DNA of 64,000 nucleotides from Trichomonas vaginalis G3 (Eukaryota; Parabasalia; Trichomonadida; Trichomonadidae): assembly GCF_026262505.1 (NCBI RefSeq), contig NC_067205.1:16120001-16184000 (forward strand), read 5' to 3'. A model generated the notes under the pieces. The model was given only the letters and a program-made list of their open reading frames with translations, ran no database searches and was not told where the DNA came from. A program made the translations under genes and the position numbers. Shown one piece after another: positions 9,638 to 20,115 of this stretch; the stretch's first letter is position 1, and every line of letters starts with the position of its first letter.

Positions 9638-9798
9638 AACGGCTGGTCGGCTGGGGTTCGGTCCTCCTCTTGGGTCTTGGGAAAAATTTCTTATGGGCTG
9701 GAAGCCCTCCGAATAAAAACTTCATTTATACTAAACATCTTCAGGGCTAGAAGGCACGAAGTGCCTGGAAGCCCCACTACCTTTTTTTTTTTTTTTTT
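9638..9798 (+). other. GC-rich hairpin island ending in an 18-T run; possible Pol III/SINE-like unit
   Basis: This short GC-rich stretch stands out in AT-rich DNA. It holds two related hairpins. At 9695-9707 GGGCT pairs with AGCCC around GGA. At 9744-9774 the same outer stem encloses an inner stem AGGCAC/GTGCCT (9752-9766) with a GAA loop. A run of T follows at 9781-9798, as expected for a Pol III terminator. GGTTCGGTCC near 9655 resembles a B box but is one base short. It could also be the outer edge of the Maverick-like element. No product is proven. Confidence 0.35.
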
Positions 9799-9799
9799 A

Positions 9800-10520
9800 A
9801 TTTCTATGAGTTCCTCATATACCATATACAATGCATGCTTTTCTAATTTTACTCGAGTCTTTCAAAAACAACACGAGATTTTACTTCTATATTCAAAAAT
9901 AGTAATTTGATTTCTCTTTTTATTTTATATCTCCTATCATGTTATTAGATGTTTCGCATTCCTCTTTTCAAAATTTTTTACAAATATCCATCGGCCGAAA
10001 CTACAAAAAAATTATAACTTCTAATTCTTACATCTCATTGGCTTATATTAAATTTTTATCACTTACATTTCTCTTTTTCATTCATCTGGTCATATTTTTA
10101 TAGTCATCGGTTCAAAATCTTTTTAATCCTCATAAAATTCATTTATTATCCTATCACATGCTACTCACATAATGAGAACATCATATTATTCATGCTATAA
10201 TAATTCTTTTTTTGATAATACATCTATCTCTTCTCTAGTTTATATATCACATTACAATAGGATCAATGGCAGCATTATACAGTTCATTTTTTCTCATATA
10301 TGTATAATGAAAATCTATTTGTTCTTCATTAACATTATCAAAGAATTTGATTCATCTCATAGGTCATATTTTCCTCATAATGATTAATGAAGTAAATTTC
10401 AATATGCATATGAGAATATTCGTTCAAAATATCTAATTTATGTTTTAAAAAGCGTAAAAAATACATATATATTAGGAAAGATAGTACTTTATATGTAAAA
10501 GAACAAATAATTATAAAGTC
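9800..10520. other. AT-rich spacer without a supported gene
   Basis: The only open frames here are short, made of low-complexity AT-rich codons and without initiator or family signal. I see no repeat or RNA gene in this stretch. It separates the Maverick-like element from the sugar transporter gene. Confidence 0.5.
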
Positions 10521-12017
10521 TTAAGGAGTTGTATTGTTATTCTCTGCCTTATCGCCATTTGAATTTTCAGAGTTAGAACTTGATTCATGAAGAGCATTCT
10601 GATTAGCATGCTTTTCTTCGAGTTGTTGTTTGATCTTTGCAAATTCTTCTCTTGAAATTCTTCCGCGCAATGAAGGAATAATTGCGAATAAATAAAAAAC
10701 GCCAGGAACCAAACCCATAACAATTCTAACAGCCATCAAAGCTTTCTTCGTTTGTTCCACTTGTTGGCCGTTATTGCTTTCCTTATAACCAAAAGCACCA
10801 AGAACTGCGGAAACGATAGAAATCGTCACGCCGCTACAAACCTTATACATAAACAAAATTATACCATAGTATATACCCTCTCTTCTTTCACCAAACTTGT
10901 ATTCGTCGATCTCAACTACATCAGGGAGAGCTGCGTAAGGGAGAATTTGAATTGCACTTAGACCTAATCCAGCAAAAATTGTCAATAATACAATCGACCA
11001 AACAGTTTTCTCTGGTAAGAATATAGCAAAGAATAATACAACAAACATGTATACGGCAGATATGATGAAGGTTGTTGATTTAGACAACTTTTCAGATAGC
11101 CATACCCAAAATGCAGCAGAAACAATAGCACTAATCAACGGAATAGCGACAAAAATCATTGCCATTGTACCACCACCGAATTTTAATGCATCATTAACGT
11201 AGAACATAAAGACCAACATAATAATATCGAATCCAACCATCGAAAGAATATACCAGCAAGTAGAATTGACGAATTCCTTGATAGTAAACAATTCTTTGAG
11301 TGTTTGAAATACAGATTTCGTTGACTTATTGTTCTCAGCGCATCTTTCTTTGACAAAAAGTCCTGATAAAAACATAAAAATCGAACTTGCAAGGCCAAAG
11401 ATCAGTCCACTGATACCATACGCTTTAGGAACGGAATGTAGACGAGGATACAATGCACTTTCTTCACCATCAGCTAAGATTGCGAACAATGCAGCACCTA
11501 AAATAATTCCGATATTCGCCATCGTAATTCTGTAACCATTTAATGATGTTCTTTCATCGTAATTCTTTGTCATATTAGCTGGCAATGTGTTGTATGGTGT
11601 ATAAACAATCGCCCAACATGTTGTATAGATCATATAAATAAAAATGTAATAAACTACTTTAGTTGTTTGACTTTTTTCTATTCCTGGTGATAGCCATAAG
11701 AAGATAAAGCTTACTCCAAATGTTAATGCACCAAAGATGATAAATACACGACGTTTTCCAAATCTTGAATTACATCTATCACTAATTCCACCCATTACGT
11801 ATGAAGTAATTGCATCCCATACACGACCGACAATGTTAATAGCTGAAGCATTATATGCAGTGACACCTGCGACGTTAATTAAAAAGTAAATGAAATAAAA
11901 CGAAATTGCAGCCATCATAATATTGGCTGCGAAATCACCAAGACCAAAACAAAACTTCTCGCTGAATTTGAGTTTGTCTTCCCGTGGCGCTATTTCTGTA
12001 TCAAGATTATCCGACAT
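10521..12017 (-). CDS. GPH-family (MelB-like) sugar:cation symporter, MFS fold
   Basis: This 498-aa integral membrane protein has about twelve hydrophobic segments. The N-terminal GLGDFAANIMM segment, followed by the loop GGISDRCNSRFGKRR after the second helix, is characteristic of the glycoside-pentoside-hexuronide:cation symporter family, which couples sugar uptake to H+ or Na+. Length matches the family (450-500 aa). A disordered Asn/Glu/Lys-rich cytoplasmic tail of about 50 residues closes it. The ATG at 12,017 is preceded by TTCAATTTTTG, an initiator-like element. The substrate cannot be read from sequence; it probably acts at the plasma or lysosomal membrane. Confidence 0.85.
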   Translation of the reverse strand: MSDNLDTEIAPREDKLKFSEKFCFGLGDFAANIMMAAISFYFIYFLINVAGVTAYNASAINIVGRVWDAITSYVMGGISDRCNSRFGKRRVFIIFGALTFGVSFIFLWLSPGIEKSQTTKVVYYIFIYMIYTTCWAIVYTPYNTLPANMTKNYDERTSLNGYRITMANIGIILGAALFAILADGEESALYPRLHSVPKAYGISGLIFGLASSIFMFLSGLFVKERCAENNKSTKSVFQTLKELFTIKEFVNSTCWYILSMVGFDIIMLVFMFYVNDALKFGGGTMAMIFVAIPLISAIVSAAFWVWLSEKLSKSTTFIISAVYMFVVLFFAIFLPEKTVWSIVLLTIFAGLGLSAIQILPYAALPDVVEIDEYKFGERREGIYYGIILFMYKVCSGVTISIVSAVLGAFGYKESNNGQQVEQTKKALMAVRIVMGLVPGVFYLFAIIPSLRGRISREEFAKIKQQLEEKHANQNALHESSSNSENSNGDKAENNNTTP

Positions 12018-12018
12018 G

Positions 12019-12028
12019 CAAAAATTGA
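12019..12028 (-). promoter_or_regulatory. Initiator-like element of the sugar symporter gene
   Basis: TCAATTTTTG on the minus strand lies one base before the ATG. It resembles the trichomonad initiator (TCA followed by pyrimidine or A/T bases near the start codon). Very short 5' leaders are normal in trichomonads. Confidence 0.45.
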
Positions 12029-12602
12029 AGAAGTTTAGATTAAAACTTTTAACAAAATTTTCTGATGGTTAAGATTACATATCGTAATTATCAAACTGGC
12101 ATAAATATTGTGTATTTGATTTAGCCGACTAAAATATTGAAAATTCGAATCTAATCGTATTCTTCTGTTTTTGACCATAATGTTCTGAATATTTTTTCTG
12201 AGGTTTATTTCATACTCATATATTTATTGATTCTTTACATATGGACAAAATAACACTCCTAATAATCGCGATCAACTAACACTTTTTGAATCACAATTTT
12301 TTTGGGAAAAATTACCCTTTTTTTGGTTCATATTCAACATGCTTAATTTCAGATTGTGTTTCTCATCTAAGAAATATGAACCAAGGTGAAATATCAGTTC
12401 GATTCGTCAAGATATTTCATATTCTTGGTAATCAAATTACTTTCTCAAGCAATAAGAAAAACTAATAAACAATATTATGATCTAACAGTTTCCAAACAGA
12501 GAATTAAGCTTTATTGCTTATTTTCATCTAATTCAATATTTTCAAAAAAATCAACTATAGAAAATAACATAGATATTTACCTCATAAAAATAACTAATTA
12601 CA

Positions 12603-13126
12603 TTAAAGTTCATAGCCTTCAAGCTGCCAGTCAATATTGAATATATCCGAAGAAAAGAATTTTTCTGTCCACGCCGTTGTGGTGTCTTCATACATATTAG
12701 CTAGGAACTGAACATTGGACTGATCCAAACAAGTTTTATTTTCCCTTTCTTTTTTAATTTTTTCAATTTTCGGTTTGAGCTTTTTTAACGATGGAGCTCT
12801 TCCCTTTGAAACATGAAAAGAATACCTATTTTTAACATTCACGTCAGAACGAGTAGGGAAAAATTTCGTTATTTTTGACCAACACGGGCCCATTTCTTTA
12901 ACAAGCTTGAGCAAATATTGATCTTCTTGTGATGACCACGGCCCATTTTTTAATTCAGGACTTAGGTAATTCAAGTATCTTTCTCTACATTGCCTTGTTG
13001 ATCGAGTTTTCATTAATTGCGCAATTTTTTTCCAAGAACCTGTTCCGAACTCTTTAACAAGAAGTGTTAGTCTCTCATCTTCTTCTGCTGTGAACTTTTG
13101 TCTATGCGTTTTTTTCGTTTTCCATA
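12603..13126 (-). CDS. R2R3-type Myb DNA-binding protein, with a one-base shift in the first repeat
   Basis: Two Myb repeats are readable: RQKFTAEEDERLTLLVKEFG...WKKIAQLM (repeat 1) and NGPWSSQEDQYLLKLVKEMG...WSKITKFF (repeat 2). A basic linker and an acidic C-terminus with tryptophans follow. Small Myb proteins of this size are numerous in trichomonads and include core-promoter-binding regulators. The continuous frame lacks an ATG before the middle of repeat 1. An ATG at 13,124-13,126 (MENEK) would enter the correct frame if the seven-T run at 13,110-13,116 were one base shorter. Either the gene is damaged, the run is a sequencing error, or translation starts at MKTRSTRQ (13,013) with a partial repeat. 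Nuclear transcription factor by inference. Confidence 0.75.
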
Positions 13127-14367
13127 TTCACACTGTACGAAACTGATCTTTGAATTTTAAATTTCATGATATTGAATTCACTTTTAAATATTCTTCACTC
13201 AATTTTACAACAGTCTGAATTTTAATTAAATTTTACATTGGAATTATGCATTGATGCTAAAATCCTAACTGTAATTCTTCTCAATTTGTTATAATTTGAA
13301 ATGATTTGAAAATTTGATTCGTATTCAATTTCGTTTGAATTAAGGTGTGAACTATTTTACATGAAAATAACTGTTGACAACCAGTTTATTCATATTAAAA
13401 CAATAATTATAATTTATCAAACCAATTGATAAAATTAGGCTTAATTTTATCTATCTACAGAGTAACAATTGTTAAAATTAAGTAATATAACTTTTCAATA
13501 TAACGTACTTCTTTTTTACGATATTTGCGTCTTTTTACATTCATAGTATCATAATGTTATACATAATATTATTATTTTAAATTAAACCTTCATTTCTTTC
13601 AATCCAATTCTGCTTTCAACTTTTTCGCTTCTTTAACCCGATATTTTTACTATTCATATATTAATAATTTAATTTGGTCAGACTTATAAAAATTCATAAA
13701 ATCCTCTTTTGAATTCAAAAATAATCATCTAATTCTCTACAATATAATTACCTTATTTTTTGTTCTTTTGAATTTTCACAATTTTTATTTCTGAAGAAAA
13801 TCTGCAATTTTCTAAATTAATTTTAAAAGTTCACATCTATCTTTAGATACCATTTCCTCCAATTTTCTCATGACCTTTTTTTCCTTTTGAGAATTATGAA
13901 CTATCAGGGTCAATATATTCTATCTTTTACATCCCTTACATTTACTTGTTATAAAATTAACAATTAACCTTACCATAAGTTAAGGCAAAGCTTTTATTGT
14001 ATTATAAAGATGACTAATTTCACATAATTTTACTGTTTATGCGAGGTAAATTCAATTGTATTAGACAAAAAAAACAAATCCCACTTTCGAGATTTGATGA
14101 ATTTTAACATTTTATTAATTTGCTGAATATTTCTGAAATTACTAATTCAAATATAGAACGCAAGTTACAAATTTATCATAAACCAAAAGTAATGCATATG
14201 TATCATATGAAAAAACAAGTTTACACAGAATATTGCTATCATTTCAAATTTGACTATTTTTATGGTTGATTTATAGCATGCTGTATCATTTTCTTAAATG
14301 ACAAATATCATATACTATGATCTGTGCGATATTGTGCAATATTGAAAATGAAAGCCATTTACAAAAG
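13127..14367. other. AT-rich intergenic DNA
   Basis: This stretch between the Myb gene and the MULE target site has no open frame above background, no tandem repeat and no recognisable RNA gene. Confidence 0.5.
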
Positions 14368-14376
14368 TTTCTCGTA

Positions 14377-14465
14377 GAGAGGTTATCGATTTTGTAATTT
14401 AATCGTCGTCGTTATCGATTTTGTAATTTAATTGTTATCGTCTTTTTCTAAACGTGCATTTTTAC
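14377..14465 (+). repeat. Left terminal inverted repeat of the MULE
   Basis: It contains two tandem copies of TTATCGATTTTGTAATTTAA separated by a CGTCG-type spacer, then a GTTATCGTCTTTTTCTAAAC-type inner segment. The same order is found inverted at the right end. The duplicated 20-bp core could be a paired transposase-binding site. Confidence 0.85.
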
Positions 14466-15933
14466 ATTAAAAGCAATGCAACTCCAAAATTAATTGGTAT
14501 TTAGACTTTAATTAGGTGCAGACAAACGAAATGCAGTCCAAATATTTTGGTGATATATGAATTACATAAATTTAGGGAAATTGAAATTATATCTTTTTAA
14601 ATTTTTAGGAAAACAGATTTATAGAATTGTTTAAGTCATCAAAATAATGCAGACTTAGGTCAAATTTTCCAAATTTAATCATTTGCAAGACTTTCAAGCG
14701 ACTTCAAAATGTCGAAATATAAGTCCAAAAATAAAATTACGATTACAGTCTATCCTCAATTATTATCACGCTAATTATTGAGTGACCCATGCGTTCGTAT
14801 GTATGTAATACCTTTTAAAAAGGAGATGAGAGAGATAAACTACATTTACAATTTAAATCTGATGTATTTACTTGTTACATTTACAAATGTAAATGTTTCT
14901 CGTAATGTTTACATTTTGTAAGTATAACGAATAAAAATGACGCACTTTTTTTACAAAGTCAAATTATTGTTCGATTTTTGCAGCTTGTAAACGATTAATT
15001 GTATAAAGCAATTGATATTAGCACGACATAACTGAATAATTCTAATATTGAAATCAAAAGCCCTTAAAATATCATGATATTTTAATTTCATAACAAATCT
15101 AGGAGACTATTTGATGAAAACATATCCGATGTGGTTTTGTTGTATTATATAACTTGTTATTGACTTCTTAGCTTTCCAAATTTTTTTCGATAATGAGAAA
15201 ACGAATGAAAAATCAACATTTGGTCCATTTAAAATTTGATTTGTTTACATTTTTTTTACTTTTTGAATTTCAATTTATATTTTCCTCAAGAAATACTTTA
15301 GATTTTAAGAAACTAAATCATATAATCTACTAAGAAAATATATTAAATCCTATAATACTCAAAGTTTTGTGATAAATCCGATCTTTTTTATTTTACTTTT
15401 ATTATGTTTTTGCAAACTTAAGGTCCTCACTAGGTAAAACATAATACTCTTTGAAGTTAAGTATTTTCACAAAGAGAGGACCAACAATATCAAAATATTG
15501 AATAAAGATTTGTATTATTTTATTTATTTTTAAGAACATGTTTAAGAACCCTCATTATCTCCACGAATATTGCATATTTTTCTATTCTAAGACCACCAAA
15601 ATTACGTTTTAATATAGAAAATAACATATTTATGTGATGCTAAAGTCGAAGTCCTTAAAAAATTAGTGTTAAACATCCATTTATTACAAAATTGAAGAAA
15701 TATATGTAAAATATAACACATAATTTAGTTATTTGACTCAATTATTAGTTATGCAATATCAGTTGTGTTTATATCTGCGTTATATCACGAGATGCATTGA
15801 ATTGTCATAATTAGATCACCGTAAATCTTATCAATTTTTGATACACTTCCGGTGAAAAATTTAGCCTTGACAATAGGATGAAATATATTGTAAAAAAATA
15901 AATTTTAGATTTTGAAGTTTATCATTTCGAATA
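14466..15933. other. Non-coding left interior of the MULE
   Basis: About 1.5 kb of AT-rich DNA with no supported open frame. It may hold regulatory sequence for the 371-aa gene; TCATTTCG at 15,922-15,929, 4 bp before that gene's ATG, is initiator-like. Confidence 0.5.
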
Positions 15934-17049
15934 ATGAAATATAAACAATACAAATTTTCTGTCGTTTCGAGATTCATAAATGATCGGAATCTTCCAGCTC
16001 CGACTGAAATAGAACTTTCGGAAGCTAATTTTCAAGACGAATCTTCTTTATTAAGATTTATTTTGGATATCCCTAAGGATTTAAGCTTTTCCATTGACTC
16101 ATATTCAATGAATCTTTTGATACATTTCATTATCGAGCAATCTACACAAAATGAAACAATATTAAAATTCACAATTCAAAATATCACTTCTTCGAATATC
16201 TTTCAAATAGATTTGATACTACTGGAAAATTTATTCGAATATTTATCGCATTATATTAACCAGATTTTTTTCATTTTTTCATTAAAATTAATTCATTTTA
16301 AAGCTTTAGATAACATACAATACCTTTATTTATCAACATTTTCCGATCAATATGATGAGATATTACGTTTCATAAGCAGCAGTGACAATTCTCTCTATAT
16401 CATCGATACATTTATTGCTTTGATTAAAAACAATATTCTTGACGTTGAATTCTTCCAAAACGCAGTTTTACTCAAGAAAGAAATTTTTTCTAGTATTATT
16501 GAGTACGAAAATCAATATTCAACTTATGCAATTGCAAATTTCTTTACAAAATTATTAAAATATTACCCAGGATATGCAACTGCTCTTCCATGTTCGGATA
16601 TACTAATATCAAATTATTTCAACTTTTTTAATGACGTGAATTCAATTATAAATAACGAAGATTTTGTTTATCTTCTCAAATTTATAGTTTTATTTTATAA
16701 AGCAGTCGATATAACATCTGAGATGGCTTTAGAATTCATAAAAACACTTGAAATTCTGCGAAGTCTTTCTCCTCACTATTCATTTACAGAGTATGTAGTT
16801 CAGGGGTATTATTGTGTACTTCCTCTTATACCCATGCAAATTTCATCTACCGATTTTTTAAATTCACATGAATTTTTAATTAATTATGCAATTGAGAATT
16901 CAAATCTTCACAAATATTTGAAATTATATTCCAGATGTTTCCGCAGATTTGATAGCGATGAAATATTCAAAAATGTTTTTCATATCTTAAACCTTGTAGA
17001 AGTTACAACAGAATATTTATCAGAAAATCAGGATCTTTCTGAGAAATAA
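15934..17049 (+). CDS. MULE-carried helical protein of unknown function, 371 aa
   Basis: The open frame is intact and begins MKYKQYKFSVV, with an initiator-like TCATTTCG 4 bp upstream of the ATG. The protein is almost entirely alpha-helical by pattern, rich in Leu, Ile, Phe, Ser and Asn. Repeated amphipathic helix pairs suggest an armadillo/HEAT-like fold. There is no signal peptide, membrane segment, zinc finger or catalytic motif. It ends TAAAT, where the stop overlaps the trichomonad TAAA poly(A) signal. It lies inside the MULE, convergent with the HP1-like gene (41 bp apart). It is either a captured host gene or a transposon accessory factor. I do not recognise the family. Confidence 0.7.
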   Translation: MKYKQYKFSVVSRFINDRNLPAPTEIELSEANFQDESSLLRFILDIPKDLSFSIDSYSMNLLIHFIIEQSTQNETILKFTIQNITSSNIFQIDLILLENLFEYLSHYINQIFFIFSLKLIHFKALDNIQYLYLSTFSDQYDEILRFISSSDNSLYIIDTFIALIKNNILDVEFFQNAVLLKKEIFSSIIEYENQYSTYAIANFFTKLLKYYPGYATALPCSDILISNYFNFFNDVNSIINNEDFVYLLKFIVLFYKAVDITSEMALEFIKTLEILRSLSPHYSFTEYVVQGYYCVLPLIPMQISSTDFLNSHEFLINYAIENSNLHKYLKLYSRCFRRFDSDEIFKNVFHILNLVEVTTEYLSENQDLSEK

Positions 17050-17090
17050 ATCTTTATTTGCAACGATATCCTAACGAGGGTTAATTTAAT

Positions 17091-17447
17091 TTAATTTTTA
17101 TTTTTTATTTCAAGTTTGAGTAAACTTTCAAGATAATCTATATAAGCCTTTTGATGTTCTTCATCTAGATTCTTGTTTAATATGTGATGAATTTGATTTT
17201 TTTTTGAAAATTCAAGATAAAATTCTTTTTTATCTTGATCAACAACATGAACAATTCGAGTACAGCGTAACATTTCATCAATATTTTCTGTTTTCTTCGT
17301 TTCTAGATATTTTTCAAATATTTCTTGCGGAATCTCATTTTGATATACCCATTTATTTTTTTCCGGATGCTGATCTTTGTACTTAACGAAATATTGCTTG
17401 ACTATTCGCTCAGAAACAACATATTCGATCTCTTTTCTCTTTCTCAT
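17091..17447 (-). CDS. HP1-like protein: chromodomain plus chromoshadow-like domain, MULE-carried
   Basis: This 118-aa protein reads as two chromo folds joined by a very short linker. Residues 7-50 (IEYVVSERIVKQ..FVKYKD....NKWVYQNEI) fit a chromodomain. Aromatic residues fall at the three methyl-lysine cage positions: Y9, Y23 and W33. Residues 61-113 (RIVHVVDQDKKEFYLEFSKK...AYIDYLESLL) fit a chromoshadow domain, the HP1 dimerisation module, although the usual C-terminal Trp is absent. HP1 proteins bind methylated histone H3 and build silent chromatin. The gene lies inside the MULE between the helical gene and the transposase, on the opposite strand and divergent from the transposase. No HP1-like gene is otherwise visible in the window. 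The domain calls come from pattern reading. Confidence 0.65.
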   Translation of the reverse strand: MRKRKEIEYVVSERIVKQYFVKYKDQHPEKNKWVYQNEIPQEIFEKYLETKKTENIDEMLRCTRIVHVVDQDKKEFYLEFSKKNQIHHILNKNLDEEHQKAYIDYLESLLKLEIKNKN

Positions 17448-17659
17448 TGAATATTTGTGACACTTTTGAATTCAATCAAATCAAAAATATTTGAAATTGC
17501 TAGAATTTTTTTTCTTTCTCATGAATATTTGAAATGACTCAAAAGGAAAACTCGTTCGATTCAATTCAATTTTGAATCAGAATTTTTTAAGGACCAATAA
17601 ATCAAATTATGTTAAGAAAATCTTTTTTTAACTCAGAGTATCAAAAGTACGTTAAACCT

Positions 17660-17667
17660 TCAATTTT
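17660..17667 (+). promoter_or_regulatory. Initiator-like element of the MULE transposase
   Basis: TCAATTTT occurs 5 bp before the ATG at 17,673. The same element is found just upstream of the sugar symporter and Pmp-like genes. Confidence 0.4.
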
Positions 17668-17672
17668 ATCTC

Positions 17673-19534
17673 ATGTCGGAAAGCGAACCGACAATAGTGG
17701 AAGAGAATCAAACTATATCAGTATCCATCCAAGCTATTGTTGATGAAGAAAAAGGAGATGGAGCTGATATGCTTGATTTAATTCAAAATGAATTGAATTC
17801 TCGTAAAAAATTGAAATATAGAATGGAAATACCTGAAAATTCCCCAATTCCAATTCTCAAGGAAAGATATAGCAAATTAAAATTTACAGATCCTACAGAA
17901 GCTGCTATATTTATTGCAAAAGATTCATATAATTCTTTTTATCCATTAAATTTTGAGCAAGGAAAAAAGTTTCGTTGTCCTAACTGCCAATTTTGCATGG
18001 AGCTTGTAAAGACTCATGAAAATGGTCAACTTTTCTTCATTCCAGTAATTAAACACGAGCATAGAGCAAAGCAATGCAAGCCGAGTAACAATATACCAAA
18101 AATTCTTAAGTTGCAAGCAGGAAAAAAAGTCTATGAATTAGCAAATTCTGATAATGTTCCTCAATGCAAAGAAATTTTTGCAAAAGAATTGAATATTCCC
18201 AATGCAACTTATACGATGTTCCATAATATAGTAAATAAACTTAAAGGAACCACAAAGGGGATAGAATTCAATCTTACAATTATTTCTCAACAATTTTTTC
18301 AATCATAAACAAAATCGAACAAGGATTCTGCGAAATGATTTTAGTTAAAGAAGTTAACAATGAAATTGAATTGCATACATTTAAGAAAGGTGATGAATTA
18401 CCTGAAAATTCAAAAGACTTTCAAATTTATTCATTTATTGTAATTCCTCCAATAACTCATTTTTACATGCAAACACAAGCTTTTTGCGGAATAATTCAAA
18501 TTGATGGAACGTTTTTATTTTGTATTAAAAAAGGAAACTTACTCATTATTGGTACACCTGCACCAAATAATAGACTTATCCCTATTGCATTTGCATGGTC
18601 TGTTAGTGAAAATACGATAACAATTAAGGATATGCTCACTAAATTGAAATCTTTTATTCCACCAAGCAGATTCAAGAATATTTATTCCGATCAAGGTCCG
18701 GCAATTATAGCTGCTGTTAGAGAATCAGGCTTTTCTTGCGATCATAAATTTTGCTTACGTCATTTTGCAACAAAAAGGGAATACATCAATGTCTATTCCG
18801 AAATTGTTGAAGTCGCTTACGCAGACCATCCTCAAAAACGAATTGACTTGATTAAAAAGTTAGAAACTCGTTTACAAGAGGAATATCCAAACCGCGAAAA
18901 TAATCAGGATCTCTTTAAGTACTTAGATAGTATTAACCCATTTGAAGGATTCGCTGACTACACCGCTGGCATACTCACAACATCTCTTATTGAATCCCTT
19001 AATGCCGAAATTAAAGATAAATGGGATACATATGAACCCGCCGAACTAATTATCCGTCTCATTGAACATGAATTCAATCTTGTTAAAAATGTTTTAACAG
19101 GTGATTTTAAATCAGATAATATTATCAAAAATCTAAATGAAACTTTGAAACATTCAGATATGTTTAGCTCGGTATTATATGATCCAATTCAATAATTATA
19201 TTATGCAACTTTTGGTCGCTATACATATTGCGTAAAAATTATGTCAGATTCACAATATTCATGCACATGTAAGCACATCGAATTATACGGATTACCTTGT
19301 ATTCATGTAATCGCCGTATTGAATCACTTTTCGAACAAAAATCTTCTTAAAAATTTGAATGATGCAGTTCATGCTCGCTTCAAATGTTCAGAGTTTATGA
19401 CTCCTGTGGAAGATTTAATGAAATTTTATGTTGACCAAGCATCTTTAAAAATTCCCGGAATAAATTTCAACCTGGGAGAGATTGAAAAATTAAGGGGAAA
19501 AAGGACTAGGATTAAAGCATTTTACGAAAAGTGA
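17673..19534 (+). pseudogene. MULE transposase (zinc finger, DDE domain, SWIM finger), broken
   Basis: The N-terminal part has a zinc-finger pattern (C102, C105, C108, H128, H130, C135) of the DNA-binding type found in MULEs. The middle part has the DDE signature: IQIDGTF, then IYSDQGPA, the C-x2-H motif CLRHF between the second and third catalytic residues, and an ESLNAE segment carrying the likely Glu. The C-terminal part is a SWIM zinc finger (CTCKHIELYGLPCIH). Two defects are seen: a one-base shift at a six-T run near 18,290-18,296 between the first and second parts, and an in-frame TAA at 19,193-19,195 before the SWIM finger, after which the frame continues. The gene starts at MSESEPT and is divergent from the HP1-like gene. 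It is probably non-functional as read. Confidence 0.85.
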
Positions 19535-20115
19535 TGCTGTGTTGTTAGTTATTTATTTACTTTTTTTAATATTTTAAAAAAAAATAAAAGAAAATTCAAA
19601 TAATTTTGTATCTCCCATGATATATCGACCCACGAGTACTAATGTGGCTATAATTAGAGATTGCAACTCTATTATGATCATAGTCCGGTGATATACAATA
19701 AGATTCAAATTTTGAAAGAATTAAATTAAGGGTATAGTAAACTCAAAATTCTAGAGTTTTGAGAGTGCCAATAAACTCTATAGGCCTATATATATCTATA
19801 TTTTAAAGGAGAGGTTACGCCATAATATTTGATATTATAAATTATTAATTCAAAATAAAAGTAGAAAATGAAACTAATTTTATTCTAACCTATATAAATA
19901 TATCAATAATCTAAAATGATTATAGTCTGAACTATATTTTACCAGATTATCAAATATAAGAGAAATGAAATAAGGCATAAAAATATCATAGCATAATTAT
20001 TGGATAAATGCATTAATAAATTATTTATATCATAATGAGAAAAAATCAAAATAAGAAAATGAGCATAATAATAATTTAATTAAAAACAAAAACAATAAAT
20101 AAAATGTAATTTTCG

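Larger units (their letters stand above)
1..9640. mobile_element. Maverick/Polinton-like element, right part (left end outside window)
   Basis: This is a compact block of mostly minus-strand genes with short spacers. It contains a superfamily 3 helicase, capsid-type beta-rich proteins and a long coiled-coil protein, and it ends in 25-bp tandem repeats and large inverted repeats. That gene set and the repeat-rich end fit the virus-like Maverick/Polinton elements that are abundant in trichomonads. No protein-primed polymerase, integrase, protease or packaging ATPase is visible; they may lie to the left. Most frames are open and the end repeats are close to identical, so the copy looks young. 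It looks broken, with about one or two breaks. The family assignment is inferred from gene content. Confidence 0.75.

Noticed and set aside
10172-10387. 71-codon frame upstream of the sugar symporter
   Set aside because: Low-complexity AT-rich frame with no supporting signal.
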